Assembly (NCBI GenBank): GCA_944474755.1
Contig: OX104122.1
Coordinates: 16,626,641-16,690,640, forward strand
Direction: 5' to 3'
Length of the DNA: 64,000 nucleotides
From: Limnoperna fortunei
Lineage: Eukaryota > Mollusca > Bivalvia > Mytilida > Modiolidae
The notes below the pieces were generated by a model. It saw nothing but the letters and a program-made list of their open reading frames with translations. It was not told the origin of the DNA and ran no database searches. A program made the translations under genes and the position numbers. Numbering within the stretch: the first letter of the stretch is position 1; every line of letters starts with the position of its first letter. Positions 42,701 through 54,200 of this stretch are shown one piece after another.

Positions 42701-44100
42701 TCAATAAATAATATTGGTTATACACATGAAATACTTCCTGATAAAATACACGTACTGGACAAATTGTTTCCAATTTTTTTTTTTAAATGAATAATCATAC
42801 CCTCGCTTGTTTCGTTAATATGACAAACCACGAAACTAAAATAGGATTATTACTGCAGTAAAATTTTGATGAACTAGTTTGTGATATCTCATAACGTTAT
42901 CTCAAGAAACAACAAAATGGTTATTGTTAGAAAATTTATGTCGCATAAAATGTCAATATTTATTGTGAATTCTCATGTAAGTTTTGACCATTTGATAAAG
43001 TGGAGGTGGTTTTCTAACATTTACACATAACTATGTTAGCAGTCAATATTGGGTTTAAGCAGATTTGAAATCACAAATTTACAAATTTATTTCTAATTAT
43101 CTTATATGGTCTCGTAAGGTGTTTTTGATGTCAGGTTTATTTTTAGTTCTGCTTGTCATGTGAATTACTACTTCCATGTTCATATATAGAACCAAATCCC
43201 AACCTGGTGAGGTTGAAGTATTAATAAATTTTAAATAATAATAATAATACTAATAATATTCTAAAAAAAAATCATGTCCACTTTCCTTTTATCACAAGTC
43301 ATTTTCCGCCATTTTTCTTACAACCTTTCATGCTTGGTAACAGATTTCATCAGTTCTCATTATTAATTACTCTAAACTTAATTTTAATTGTCATCTGCAC
43401 TTCCCAGTACCCATTTCAGAGTTTTGCTAAAGCGTTGTCATATAATTTCAAGAGTTAACATTGGAATTTGAGGGTTTAAAGGGAAGTATTTTTATTAGAA
43501 ACAAATCATAAGAGAAGTATATCACAATCCTAATGTCCTTAACTTATTTAAATTTATGGAATTTTTTCTGAAATTCTCCTCGTTTGACTGCATAAATTTG
43601 CAGACCATAACCTTTTTTATTTTATTTTTTAAATTTTCTCAGTCTTTTTTTTCAAGTATCACCCTATTATTAAGGTTACTTAAATAAAATTTAATGCAGA
43701 TCTTTCTCTCATGTTCAATTAATGATGTATATTGCACATTATAAAGCCTCAAATCGTTATCTACTACTTCATCACATTAGTCACTGAAAACACCTTTATG
43801 TTTATTTCTAACTCTATGTTCATTAAAGTGTGTATGGTACTGTAAAAACAGATGAATTAATAAAAACACAGCAAAACCCTGGATTATTATTGAATTCAGA
43901 ATTTGGTTTGTTTACCTACCATGCACCATGCAAGCTCACTGACAAAAATTTACCTATTGAAAATACCTTAGCCCAGCATATATAATTATTACAGTCCATA
44001 AATTAAATGAGCTATTTTTTAAGGCCAGGCCAAAAACAAGGCCAGTTTTAAGGCAAAGCCAATTTTGTGATCAGACCAAGTTTTAGATTATGGCTGTGTT

Positions 44101-44784
44101 GTTTAAAAGAACAGTTAGAGAATCTGGTACCTAAAGTATCAGTTGATGTTAGTTGTGCTAATATGTTTTTATGTTTTGATCATTATCTCCCCTTTATTGA
44201 CTGGATGTATTTTGGTGTTAATGTTTGTTGACCTTTGAATCATATTTTAAATTATGTTTTTTCAATAGTATACTATAGATTACCATGTCAGTAAGAAGTT
44301 TTACTGCTAAATGGATTTGAATTGTAACCATTGTTAAGTTTTGTATGAAGTATTTTGTTAGATTTAAGGATGTTTCAGGTCAGGTTTTTGACATTGTTTG
44401 CCAGAATTGTGAACTCTATATGTTTTCATTCATTAATGGAGTTTTTCTGTCCATTTATACAATATTTTGTTTCTAACATCTGACAACTAAAAATATATAA
44501 ATATTTGATGTTATTGTAGAGAAAACTGGTCAATTAACTAATACAAAATTCTGTGTCAAATCAAATTGTATGTTGATGTATGTAAAATAATAAGATATTA
44601 ACCTATTGTTAGTTTTTATTTATTTTGTTCTGTATTGAATTCCTCAGAAACTCCATGTTAGAAATGAACTTTTAAATGACAAAATTAAAATTGACTCATA
44701 ATGATTTACATGCTATTTTGTCTTGTATATTAGTAAAACAAACAAAAGCTTTAAGGTGTATTGTTTATTTATTATTTAAACGCT
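44101..44784. other. Intergenic AT-rich sequence, nothing recognised
   Basis: No ORF with features, no tandem repeat and no inverted repeat found. Confidence 0.55.
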
Positions 44785-45640
44785 CGACACAGTCTGTGGG
44801 TACCTATTGGTTCTCATGTCGTCCGTCCGTTCGTTCGTCCGTCCAAATTTGGTTTCCGGATGATATTTCAAAGAGCTTGCATCCGATTTCAATAAAACTT
44901 TTGGATACTGCTACATATCAGGTGTGTACGAATCCTATTGATTCTGGAGTAATACTGCCAAATATGAAGGCCACAGTCGACAAAAAACGCTCGAAATTTT
45001 TACAAAAATGATGTTTCCGGACATCAACGACTGTGACCTTCATATTTGACGGAATTACTCCCGATTCAGTGCTGGAGGAATTCTGTCAAAGGTCAAGGTC
45101 ACAGTGAACAAAACAAATCAATAAACGTTAGAAATTTTTACATAAAATGCTGTTTCCTGAAATTAACTCAAAAAGCTTTCATCCGACTTCAAAGAACGTT
45201 AAATTTGTGATATTGTTACATACCAGGTGGGTAAGAAACCTATTGATTCTGGACTTAGTGAATCTCACAGTCAACAAAATAACGTTAGACATTTTAACAA
45301 AAAAGACATTTCTCGACATTAACTCAAAATGTTTGTATTTGATGTCAATGAAATTTTGAGATATATTCGCACATTAGGTGGGTAAGAAGCCTCCCGACTT
45401 TGTGGGAAATACATCACATTTCAAGGTTAGAATTGCCACAAAAATTTTGAAATATTAAATATCAAGTTTATCTGAAGCCTATAGATTTTTTGGGGACATC
45501 CATCAAATTTCAGGTCACATACTCACAGTTGCCAAAAATGTTATAAATTCTACCAAAAAGACATGTCCATACAATAACTCAAAAAGTTTGCATTTGATTT
45601 TGATGAAACTTTAGAATATTATTACGTAGCTAGATTAGTT
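44785..45640. repeat. Dispersed (GTCC)n-headed repeat with degenerate modules
   Basis: It begins CGCTCGACACAGTCTGTGGG, then GTCGTCCGTCCGTTCGTTCGTCCGTCC and GGTTTCCGGATGATATTTCA. Three to four decayed modules follow, each with TCAAAAAGCTTGCATCCGA-like sequence, ACATACCAGGTGGGTAAGAA, CCTATTGATTCTGGA and AAGGTCAAGGTCACAGT. The unit similarity implies an internally repeated element. The ORFs (44676-45011, 45147-45359) lie in modules and are not genes. Confidence 0.7.
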
Positions 45641-46180
45641 TCTGTGTCCTCGAATGTCCGTGGACACAGAAACCCTAACTAGTGAGGATGACACGGTAGA
45701 CTCGGTTCTTAAGGTTTAATTGTCGGATGTCCGTGGACACAGAAACCCTGACTAGTGAGGCTGACACGGTAAAGACTCGGTTGTTAAGGTTTAAGTGTCG
45801 GATGTCCGTGGACACAGAAACCCTGACTAGTGAGGATGACACGTTAAAGACTCAGTTGTTAAGGTTTAAGTGTCGGATGTCCGTGGACACAGAAACCCTG
45901 ACTAGTGAGGATGACACGGTAAAGACTCAGTTGTTAAGGTTTAAGTGTGGGATGTCCGTGGACACAGAAACCCTGACTAGTGAGGATGACACGGTAAAGA
46001 CTCAGTTGTTAAGGTTTAAGTGTGGGATGTCCGTGGACACAGAAACCCTGACTAGTGAGGATGACACGGTAAAGACTCAGTTGTTAAGGTTTAAGTGTCG
46101 GATGTCCGTGGACACAGAAACCCTGACTAGTGAGGATGACACGGTAAAGACTCAGTTGTTAAGATTTAAGTGCAGTAATG
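45638..46180. repeat. 75-bp minisatellite, seven copies
   Basis: Unit: TGTCGGATGTCCGTGGACAC, AGAAACCCTGACTAGTGAGG, ATGACACGGTAAAGACTCAG, TTGTTAAGGTTTAAG. The copies are 96-100 % alike. The left edge forms a hairpin (GTTTCTGTGTCC at 45638 with GGACACAGAAAC at 45662). The 25-codon unit keeps a 171-codon plus frame open (repeat MSVDTETLTSEDDTVKTQLL...). The frame's ATG recurs in each unit. There are no splice sites or a homologue I recognise, so it is listed as a repeat. Confidence 0.93.
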
Positions 46181-46619
46181 TTTTTTCATATTTAATATGT
46201 ATCACCACTCAAGGTTTTCAATGTCATGAAAAATTGAAATAAGTATCTTTCTACTGTTTTCTCTTTGTTTTTTTTCTGTTTTTTTTTTATTGACAAATAT
46301 TGGACCATCAGCTGTCAAGTAGGCATGTATTTGTTCTTAGCTTAATTTCTGCTAATTGATTATTGATAATTGTCCTATACTGGGTTAAATTTTTTGTGAT
46401 GAAGATTCCATCAAGATTCCCTTTGAGTATTTTTGTTGTTATATACCACGCTTCTTGTTCTGTAAGGGAGATATCTCACAATAACCTGTGATTTGCAAAT
46501 TTTTGCTTGGTATTCCAATGACATGGCTCCTAACAATGTCATCTAAGCTCTAGACGGACCTTATTTATTGTTGCATACATCTGAGACCAGACCATCTGTA
46601 TTGACTGGATTAATTATAT
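46181..46619. other. Intergenic sequence, nothing recognised
   Basis: AT-rich with homopolymer T runs near 46260-46290. No gene or repeat identified. Confidence 0.5.
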
Positions 46620-46797
46620 TGCGAGCAGGGTGTACTCGACTCCAATCTTAATTGACAAGGATTGCCAATTTCACGTTCCTATCGCAGGTCGGGGGTTTTC
46701 TCTGGGTACTCAGGCTTCATCCTCCAATAAAAACTGGACGCCATGATATAGCTAAAAAATTGCTGAAATTTGCGTTAAACATCAATCAAATAAAAAC
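46620..46797 (+). mobile_element. SINE, 5'-truncated copy
   Basis: TGCGAGCAGGGTGTACTCGA, CTCCAATCTTAATTGACAAG, GCAGGTCGGGGGTTTTCTCT, CAATAAAAACTGGACGCCAT and GATATAGCTAAAAAATTGCT, then GCGTTAAACATCAATCAAA. It matches the full copy at 58171 from just after box B to the A-rich tail. A truncated 5' end is normal for LINE-driven SINE insertion. Confidence 0.9.
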
Positions 46798-47149
46798 AAT
46801 ATAACCAATACATGTATAACTGATACGTACCAGTGGAAAGCAAGATTACATTTATAGTAAAATAATTAAATGGAGGATGGTATATGTGCCTGAATAAGTA
46901 TAATTTTATATTTATTTATTGATTTAAAGCACAGTTTACCCCGTGAGGGTTGAAGGCATCCATAAACAAAAAATTAACAACAAATATATGACCCTTTACC
47001 TAAAGGTGACTTACGTGAGCTGTCATCACTTACCGCCTGCCGTCGTCTGCAATATCTTCTCTAAACCATCATCTGCCCAATGTACAATAGTCGCAATGTT
47101 TTTATGTGGTCTACAAGTTTATGATTTTTTTTTCTAATTTAAATTAAAA

Positions 47150-47300
47150 ATGGTCAGTTAAGGTAGTTAGTTATCTACTAGTGCCTTTCAACACTGAGGT
47201 TGTGGGTTCGAGACTTACTGCAGATAGACACCAAATGATTGTTTAAAATCCCATCTGCTTGGAAATTGCGGAACTGATTCCGATACATCACAACTTGAAT
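47150..47300 (+). mobile_element. Decayed SINE head fragment
   Basis: AAGGTAGTTAGTTATCTACT, then CAACACTGAGGTTGTGGGTT, CGAGACTTACTGCAG resembles the tRNA-like head (AAGGTAGTTCGTCTACTATT ... CAACACTGAGATGGCGGGTT, CGATTCTCGCTGCAG). Box B (GGGTTCGAGAC) is kept in part. The tail is not recognisable. Confidence 0.6.
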
Positions 47301-47317
47301 ATTATATCTACAAAGTT

Positions 47318-47470
47318 TTTTGTTTCGTTTTGTTTTGTTTAGTTAAATTCTTGTTTTGTTTTTTGTTTTTTTGTTTTTTTTTTTTTGTTTTTTTGTTTTT
47401 TTGTTTTTTTGTTTTGTTTTGTTTTTTTTGTTTTTTTGTTTTTGTTTTTTTTTTGTTTTTGTTGTTATTT
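47318..47470. repeat. T-rich (TTTTTTG)n low-complexity tract
   Basis: Irregular runs of T separated by single G (TTTTTTGTTTTTTTG and similar) for about 150 bp. A simple-sequence tract. Confidence 0.93.
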
Positions 47471-47689
47471 TGGTCGGTAAACCAAGGAAATTTTTACTAC
47501 AGTATTTAAACATTGTTCAGTGACCTTGTTTTGATTCAATGGCATCAATAACGAATAACCGATGAGTAGGTGTAGGAGGTCCCTCAAAGGTTTTTTACCA
47601 GTAAAATACTTAACATTTTTGAACAGTTTTATTAGAGAACACTCGGACACATTATGTTTAACATGAGGTCAAATAAATACATAAATAAA

Positions 47690-47815
47690 ACACGATAAGT
47701 TACAAAATACAACAGGATACGTAAAATATACAACAGGATACGTAAAACATACAGCAGGATACGTAAACAAGTACAACAGGATACGAAAAAAAGTACAACA
47801 GGATAAGTTAAGTGA
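47690..47815. repeat. ~20-bp tandem repeat, five to six copies
   Basis: Unit approximately ACAACAGGATACGTAAAATA, with variants ACAGCAGGATACGTAAACAAGT and ACAACAGGATACGAAAAAAAGT. Degenerate. Confidence 0.85.
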
Positions 47816-48751
47816 AAGAATTATTCATATTTAAATGCATAGTAGAATAAAAATGAAAACATATATTATAACAATTTGCTAACATTATAAACCAATGATG
47901 ATAAATTTGTCAATAGTTTGGTGTTGCAGAAGGAAAGCATACATTTTATTTTATTAACGTTTGGATTAAGATAATCATACCATTGTATATATTCTGAGCT
48001 CTTTGATCAGTTCGGCTGTGCAAAGATAGAAGTAGTAAAACTCATCACCAATTTCAGCCTGGCCAAGATTGCATGTTCGTTCGTGTCTCCGTATATTATT
48101 CCATCTCGTTTGGAATTTTCCAATGAGTGGTTATGGGTGTACAGGTTATTAAAATACTAAATTGAGAAATTCTACATAGAAATTTTTTCAAGAGTAAATT
48201 TTGAACCTTCGACATATAAAAACCTTAAATTGTGTTTATAGTTCATTTTTAAACATTAGGAATTACTTTACAGTTAAATTTTACAGGTAAGGTAAAACAA
48301 TGCATGTCCCCTGACGGTCCTCTTAATCCATATTTCTTAATTAGATGTTTATTTTGCGAGTAGACGTTTTGGGAATAAACCAAGTTCAAGTCGCGTTAAC
48401 CTAGAAATTTTTGTTTAAAATTTATGTCGAGTGCATCCAATATATGTATGTTTAAAAACAAGTTGACCCATGGGATTATATCCAGGTTCGCAATCCAACA
48501 GGCCGAAAATCTTCTGCCGCTTTTTAAACTTTAGGCCGAATGTTACTGCCGTTATAACCCGAAGTTAGTTTTGTGATTTGTCGGATTAACCAAAAAAAGC
48601 GAGGGTACGAGTATTCGTTCTAACTTTGATGGGAGCGTGGGCCCGTATGACAGACAAATAAAAGGTTAACCACGGATTGCTCCGTTACGAGTAAATGGAC
48701 CTCTTTGCAGATCCGCCGAGAAAAAAGTCAAAGGAGCTAATCACCTATCCG
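47816..48751. other. Intergenic sequence, nothing recognised
   Basis: About 0.9 kb without repeats or inverted structure that I could identify. The part from 48480 to 48750 is more GC-rich and less repetitive than the rest of the window. Small ORFs show no features. A CTCF-like site begins at 48752. Confidence 0.5.
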
Positions 48752-48768
48752 CCACCAGATGGCAGCAC
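48752..48768 (+). promoter_or_regulatory. CTCF-type motif
   Basis: CCACCAGATGGCAGCAC fits the core consensus CCASYAGRKGGCRS at all 14 positions. It lies in a 250-bp patch of non-repetitive, GC-richer sequence, about 7 kb after the ARMC9 stop and 2.4 kb before the 5.3-kb satellite. CTCF is conserved in bilaterian animals, including molluscs as far as known. Binding is inferred from sequence only. Confidence 0.55.
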
Positions 48769-48887
48769 TTGACGTTCTGTTAACAGTCCTTTAGTACGCA
48801 AATCAGAAGGTTTAGAACGAAGCAGTTTTATCTCCATATGGGGTCTATTCTAAATGGACAAATATCACTTACGTAGTATGATTGCCC

Positions 48888-49312
48888 GGGGGGGGGGTGG
48901 AATTTTTGAAAATTTATATAAAAATTGGTATAGTTTTTAAAACAATCTTATATAAAAATGGGTATGCTTTTAAATCTTAATTTTAAAAAATCTGGTCTCA
49001 TATAAATATGGGTCATGTTTATAATATAATAAAGTGTACTTTTAATAATGACATTATGTTTTCTTCTTCACTATGTTATCCTTTTGTGTATATTATATGA
49101 CCTTCTTTTAAGTTTACTGAATATAAATACATGTATGGGTTATGAAAATTGTTCATTTTATATAAAAACGGGTCAGTCATGAAAATTGAAATTTTATATA
49201 AAAAATGGGTCAAGAAAATTGGAAATTTTATATAAATATGGATATTGAATTCAAATAAAAAATGGCACATCCCCACCCTAAAATTTACCAAGTTATCCCC
49301 TCCCCCGGGTAT
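48888..49312. repeat. Element bounded by G-run and C-run, with ATATAAAAATGGGT motifs
   Basis: The left border CCCGGGGGGGGGGTGGAATT and the right border CCCCTCCCCCGGG are inverted versions of each other. Between them TTTTATATAAAAATGGGTCA-like motifs recur about eight times at irregular spacing. The structure suggests a small dispersed element with GC-rich inverted ends. No coding sequence; the 71-codon minus frame is incidental. Confidence 0.6.
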
Positions 49313-49800
49313 TATTGACTGCGCGAAGAAATAGCTTACCAGTTTTTTTAAGTTCGATTTGTCTCCCTTATGCTTGAAAAAATGATTGAGGCATTACATA
49401 TGACTACAAAATTAAGGAAGTTATTTTAAAATCAAAAACTAGAGTTGAATCTGATTCAAACAAAGCAGTCATGGGATTTTCTCTGTACTCAAATTGTTTT
49501 CGGTTTCAATCGAAAATCCGACACGGTTCCTGAATCCGACACGGTTCCTGGGATCATTTTAAAGCAATCTATAGCACACAAGATGGATACATAAACTATT
49601 GCTAGACTACATTTTTTCTATAATATTTCTACTAATATATTGGTACCCGTATCATAATTTAATTTAACTTTATTGCAATACTACCATAAACACAACTTGA
49701 AAACATAATACATAATAAAATAGAGTAAACATATGACATATTGTTAAGATAATAATTATACATGTATCAAATGGGTTTGTAGTAATGACACCAAACATTA
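49313..49800. other. Intergenic sequence, nothing recognised
   Basis: Contains a short tandem duplication (ATCCGACACGGTTCCTG twice at 49515-49550). Otherwise no structure was seen. Confidence 0.5.
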
Positions 49801-49819
49801 ACTGACATTGACCTGTTGC

Positions 49820-50000
49820 TCAATCCCCCCCCTCACCTAATCCCCTGTCCAGTTTTCCTTCTCCCTTCACCGTACCCGTTACCTTCCTGCCCTTTTCCCC
49901 TCCTCCCCCTTACCCTTACTCTAATCTTAACTCTAACCCCTTCATTCCTCCCCATCTGATTTACCTTCCCTATACTTCCCCAGCCTTTCTCTTACCCAAC
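49820..50000. repeat. Pyrimidine-rich tract
   Basis: About 180 bp of mostly C and T on the plus strand (CCCTTTTCCCCTCCTCCCCC, TTACCCTTACTCTAATCTTA). There is no exact repeat unit. Strong strand asymmetry can favour triplex or other non-B DNA. Confidence 0.75.
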
Positions 50001-50470
50001 CAATCAACATGAAACAATTTCACATACATTCTTTACAAAAATTAACCCAAGGAAATTGAGAAACTTTTCCCTTTCACCCTAAAAACATATCCATTTCCTA
50101 AACGGCCTACCCAATGAATGTGAATTACTTTTGGGCTTGAACCTGTATTACATGGTGCCACATCTCCTAATGGCTCCAAGGGCAGGTTGGAACAACCTTA
50201 CGCCCTGTTATAAGCACATCCGGAAGGAAAATGAACTTGGTATACATACTTATATGGGTTTTTAACGTCCTTGACTACCGTAAAACGGTCTCGCAAGGAC
50301 TTACTGCCTAACAGCCTTTACTTATTTTTTTACCTATTTATTTGTAGTTTAGAGGATTTAGAGGCCATAAATATATAAGTGAGATGATTAAATAAAGCAA
50401 ATATATAAATAATTGAAATTAATTGAAAATAATTATTTAAAAAGGAATACAAAATAATAATAAATAAATA

Positions 50471-50514
50471 AAAACTTTATTTACTTAGTATGTATACTAA
50501 GTAAATAAAGTTTT
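50471..50514. repeat. Perfect 21-bp hairpin with 2-nt loop
   Basis: The left arm runs from 50471 (AAAACTTTATTTACTTAGTA then T) and the right arm from 50494 (ATACTAAGTAAATAAAGTTT then T). They are exact reverse complements around GT. It contains TTTACTTAGTAT and is AT-rich. It lies in intergenic DNA with no gene directly before it, so it is more likely an extrusion-prone palindrome than a terminator. Confidence 0.9.
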
Positions 50515-50860
50515 TTTGTAGTCATAGTCATAGTCACAGAATATAATATTTAAAAAAATATATCATTCCAACAGGTACGATTACATGATCTTTATTTCAA
50601 AATATATGTTAACAGAGCACATTTAGAGAAATTTTTACTGCGCATGTTTTGTTCCATGCTGAAAATATTAACTTTTAAAATCTCCCTGAAAAAATATCGC
50701 AAGTAGAAAATACAAAATTAATTTAAAAGCAGAGGTCGACAATTCAGACTTCATTCTTTTGTCACAAGTTTAAGTTAGGCCCCCCCCAAATTAGAACGGT
50801 TGTCCGGTTTATAAATTTGTAATCACCAATTAATTATCCTATGGGTACAAATAAGTTTGG

Positions 50861-51122
50861 AGGGACCTCGGTGGCCAAGTAGTTAGGGTAGTTCGTCTAC
50901 TATTGATCACGTGGTCTGTCAACACTGAGATTGTGGGTTCGACCCTCACCGCGGGCAGGGTGCGTAAGACTCCAATCTTAATTGACAAGGATTGCCATTT
51001 TCCCTACCGATGGTCAGGTGTTTTTTCCGGGTACTCCGGCTTCCTCCCAATAAAAAATTGACGCCATGATATAGATCAAAAATTGCTGTAAGTTGCGTTA
51101 AACAACATTCAAACAAACAAAA
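50861..51122 (+). mobile_element. tRNA-derived SINE, full length, 8-bp target duplication
   Basis: The head GGGACCTCGGTGGCCAAGTA contains a degenerate box A; box B is GGGTTCGACCC. The body has TCCAATCTTAATTGACAAGG, CCGGCTTCCTCCCAATAAAA and GACGCCATGATATAG, with the tail GCGTTAAACAACATTCAAAC. It is flanked by AAGTTTGG at 50853-50860 and 51123-51130. Transcribed by RNA polymerase III when active and moved by LINE machinery in trans. Confidence 0.92.
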
Positions 51123-51214
51123 AAGTTTGGATTGTTTTATTTTTAATAGTTAGTTAAACAGCCTTTTAGTAGTTAGCATTATTAGATGAAATTTATGAAA
51201 ATAGAAATGGTACT

Positions 51215-54200
51215 AACGATAACAAAGTATACATGTACTAACGATAACAGTGTATACATGTACTAACGATAACAGTATATACATGTACTAACGATAACAG
51301 TGTATACATGTACTAACGATAACAGTGTATACATGTACTAACGATAACAGTATATACATGTACTAACGATAACAGTGTATACATGTACTAACGATAACAG
51401 TGTATACATGTACTAACGATAACAGTATATACATGTACTAACGATAACGGTATATACATGTACTAACGATAACAGTGTATACATGTACTAACGATAACAG
51501 TGTATACATGTACTAACGATAACAGTATATACATGTACTAACGATAACAGTATATACATGTACTAACGATAACAGTATATACATGTACTAACGATAACAG
51601 TGTATACATGTACTAACGATAACAGTATATACATGTACTAACGATAACGGTATATACATGTACTAACGATAACAGTGTATACATGTACTAACGATAACAG
51701 TGTATACATGTACTAACGATAACAGTATATACATGTACTAACGATAACAGTATATACATGTACTAACGATAACAGTGTATACATGTACTAACGATAACAG
51801 TATATACATGTACTAACGATAACAGTGTATACATGTACTAACGATAACAAAGTATACATGTACTAACGATAACAGTGTATACATGTACTAACGATAACAG
51901 TATATACATGTACTAACGATAACAGTATATACATGTACTAACGATAACAGTGTATACATGTACTAACGATAACAGTGTATACATGTACTAACGATAACAG
52001 TGTATACATGTACTAACGATAACAAAGTATACATGTACTAACGATAACAGTGTATACATGTACTAACGATAACAGTATATACATGTACTAACGATAACAG
52101 TGTATACATGTACTAACGATAACAGTGTATACATGTACTAACGATAACAGTATATACATGTACTAACGATAACAGTGTATACATGTACTAACGATAACAG
52201 TGTATACATGTACTAACGATAACAAAGTATACATGTACTAACGATAACAGTGTATACATGTACTAACGACAACAAAGTATACATGTACTAACGATAACAG
52301 TGTATACATGTACTAACGATAACAGTATATACATGTGCTAACGATAACGGTGTATACATGTACTAACGATAACAGTGTATACATGTACTAACGATAACAA
52401 AGTATACATGTACTAACGATAACAGTGTATACATGTACTAACGATAACAGTATATACATGTGCTAACGATAACGGTGTATACATGTACTAACGATAACAG
52501 TGTATACATGTACTAACGATAACAAAGTATACATGTACTAACGATAACAGTGTATACATGTACTAACGATAACAGTATATACATGTACTAACGATAACAG
52601 TGTATACATGTACTAACGATAACAGTGTATACATGTACTAACGATAACAGTATATACATGTACTAACGATAACGGTATATACATGTACTAACGATAACAG
52701 TGTATACATGTACTAACGATAACAGTGTATACATGTACTAACGATAACAGTATATACATGTACTAACGATAACAGTATATACATGTACTAACGATAACAG
52801 TATATACATGTACTAACGATAACAGTGTATACATGTACTAACGATAACAGTATATACATGTACTAACGATAACGGTATATACATGTACTAACGATAACAG
52901 TGTATACATGTACTAACGATAACAGTGTATACATGTACTAACGATAACAGTATATACATGTACTAACGATAACAGTATATACATGTACTAACGATAACAG
53001 TGTATACATGTACTAACGATAACAAAGTATACATGTACTAACGATAACAAAGTATACATGTACTAACGATAACAGTGTATACATGTACTAACGATAACAG
53101 TGTATACATGTACTAACGATAACAGTGTATACATGTACTAACGATAACAGTATATACATGTACTAACGATAACAGTGTATACATGTACTAACGATAACAG
53201 TGTATACATGTACTAACGATAACAGTATATACATGTACTAACGATAACGGTATATACATGTACTAACGATAACAGTGTATACATGTACTAACGATAACAG
53301 TGTATACATGTACTAACGATAACAGTATATACATGTACTAACGATAACGGTATATACATGTACTAACGATAACAGTGTATACATGTACTAACGATAACAA
53401 AGTATACATGTACTAACGATAACAGTGTATACATGTACTAACGATAACAGTATATACATGTGCTAACGATAACGGTGTATACATGTACTAACGATAACAG
53501 TGTATACATGTACTAACGATAACAAAGTATACATGTACTAACGATAACAGTGTATACATGTACTAACGATAACAGTATATACATGTACTAACGATAACAG
53601 TGTATACATGTACTAACGATAACAGTGTATACATGTACTAACGATAACAGTATATACATGTACTAACGATAACGGTATATACATGTACTAACGATAACAG
53701 TGTATACATGTACTAACGATAACAGTGTATACATGTACTAACGATAACAGTATATACATGTACTAACGATAACAGTATATACATGTACTAACGATAACAG
53801 TATATACATGTACTAACGATAACAGTGTATACATGTACTAACGATAACAGTATATACATGTACTAACGATAACGGTATATACATGTACTAACGATAACAG
53901 TGTATACATGTACTAACGATAACAGTGTATACATGTACTAACGATAACAGTATATACATGTACTAACGATAACAGTATATACATGTACTAACGATAACAG
54001 TGTATACATGTACTAACGATAACAAAGTATACATGTACTAACGATAACAAAGTATACATGTACTAACGATAACAGTGTATACATGTACTAACGATAACAG
54101 TGTATACATGTACTAACGATAACAGTATATACATGTACTAACGATAACAGTGTATACATGTACTAACGATAACAGTGTATACATGTACTAACGATAACAG

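Larger units (their letters stand above)
41941..44100. mobile_element. Composite inverted-repeat region, ~2.15 kb
   Basis: The left end (CCTAATCTAAAGCCTGGCCT ... AAATTGGTCTTGCCTTAAAAA) and the right end (TTTTTTAAGGCCAGGCCAAA ... GACCAAGTTTTAGATTATGG) are imperfect inverted copies, GGCC-rich and about 90 bp long. Inside is a better-conserved inverted pair of about 85 bp (42082-42165 and 43021-43110) with ATAATTAGAAATAAATTTGT, then AAATTTGTGAT. No transposase is recognisable, so it is a decayed or non-autonomous DNA element. It also holds a 60-bp triplet repeat and a SINE tail piece (42622-42700). Confidence 0.6.

Noticed and set aside
50861..50960. tRNA gene
   Set aside because: Same reason: SINE head with a degenerate box A and an 8-bp target duplication around the whole element.
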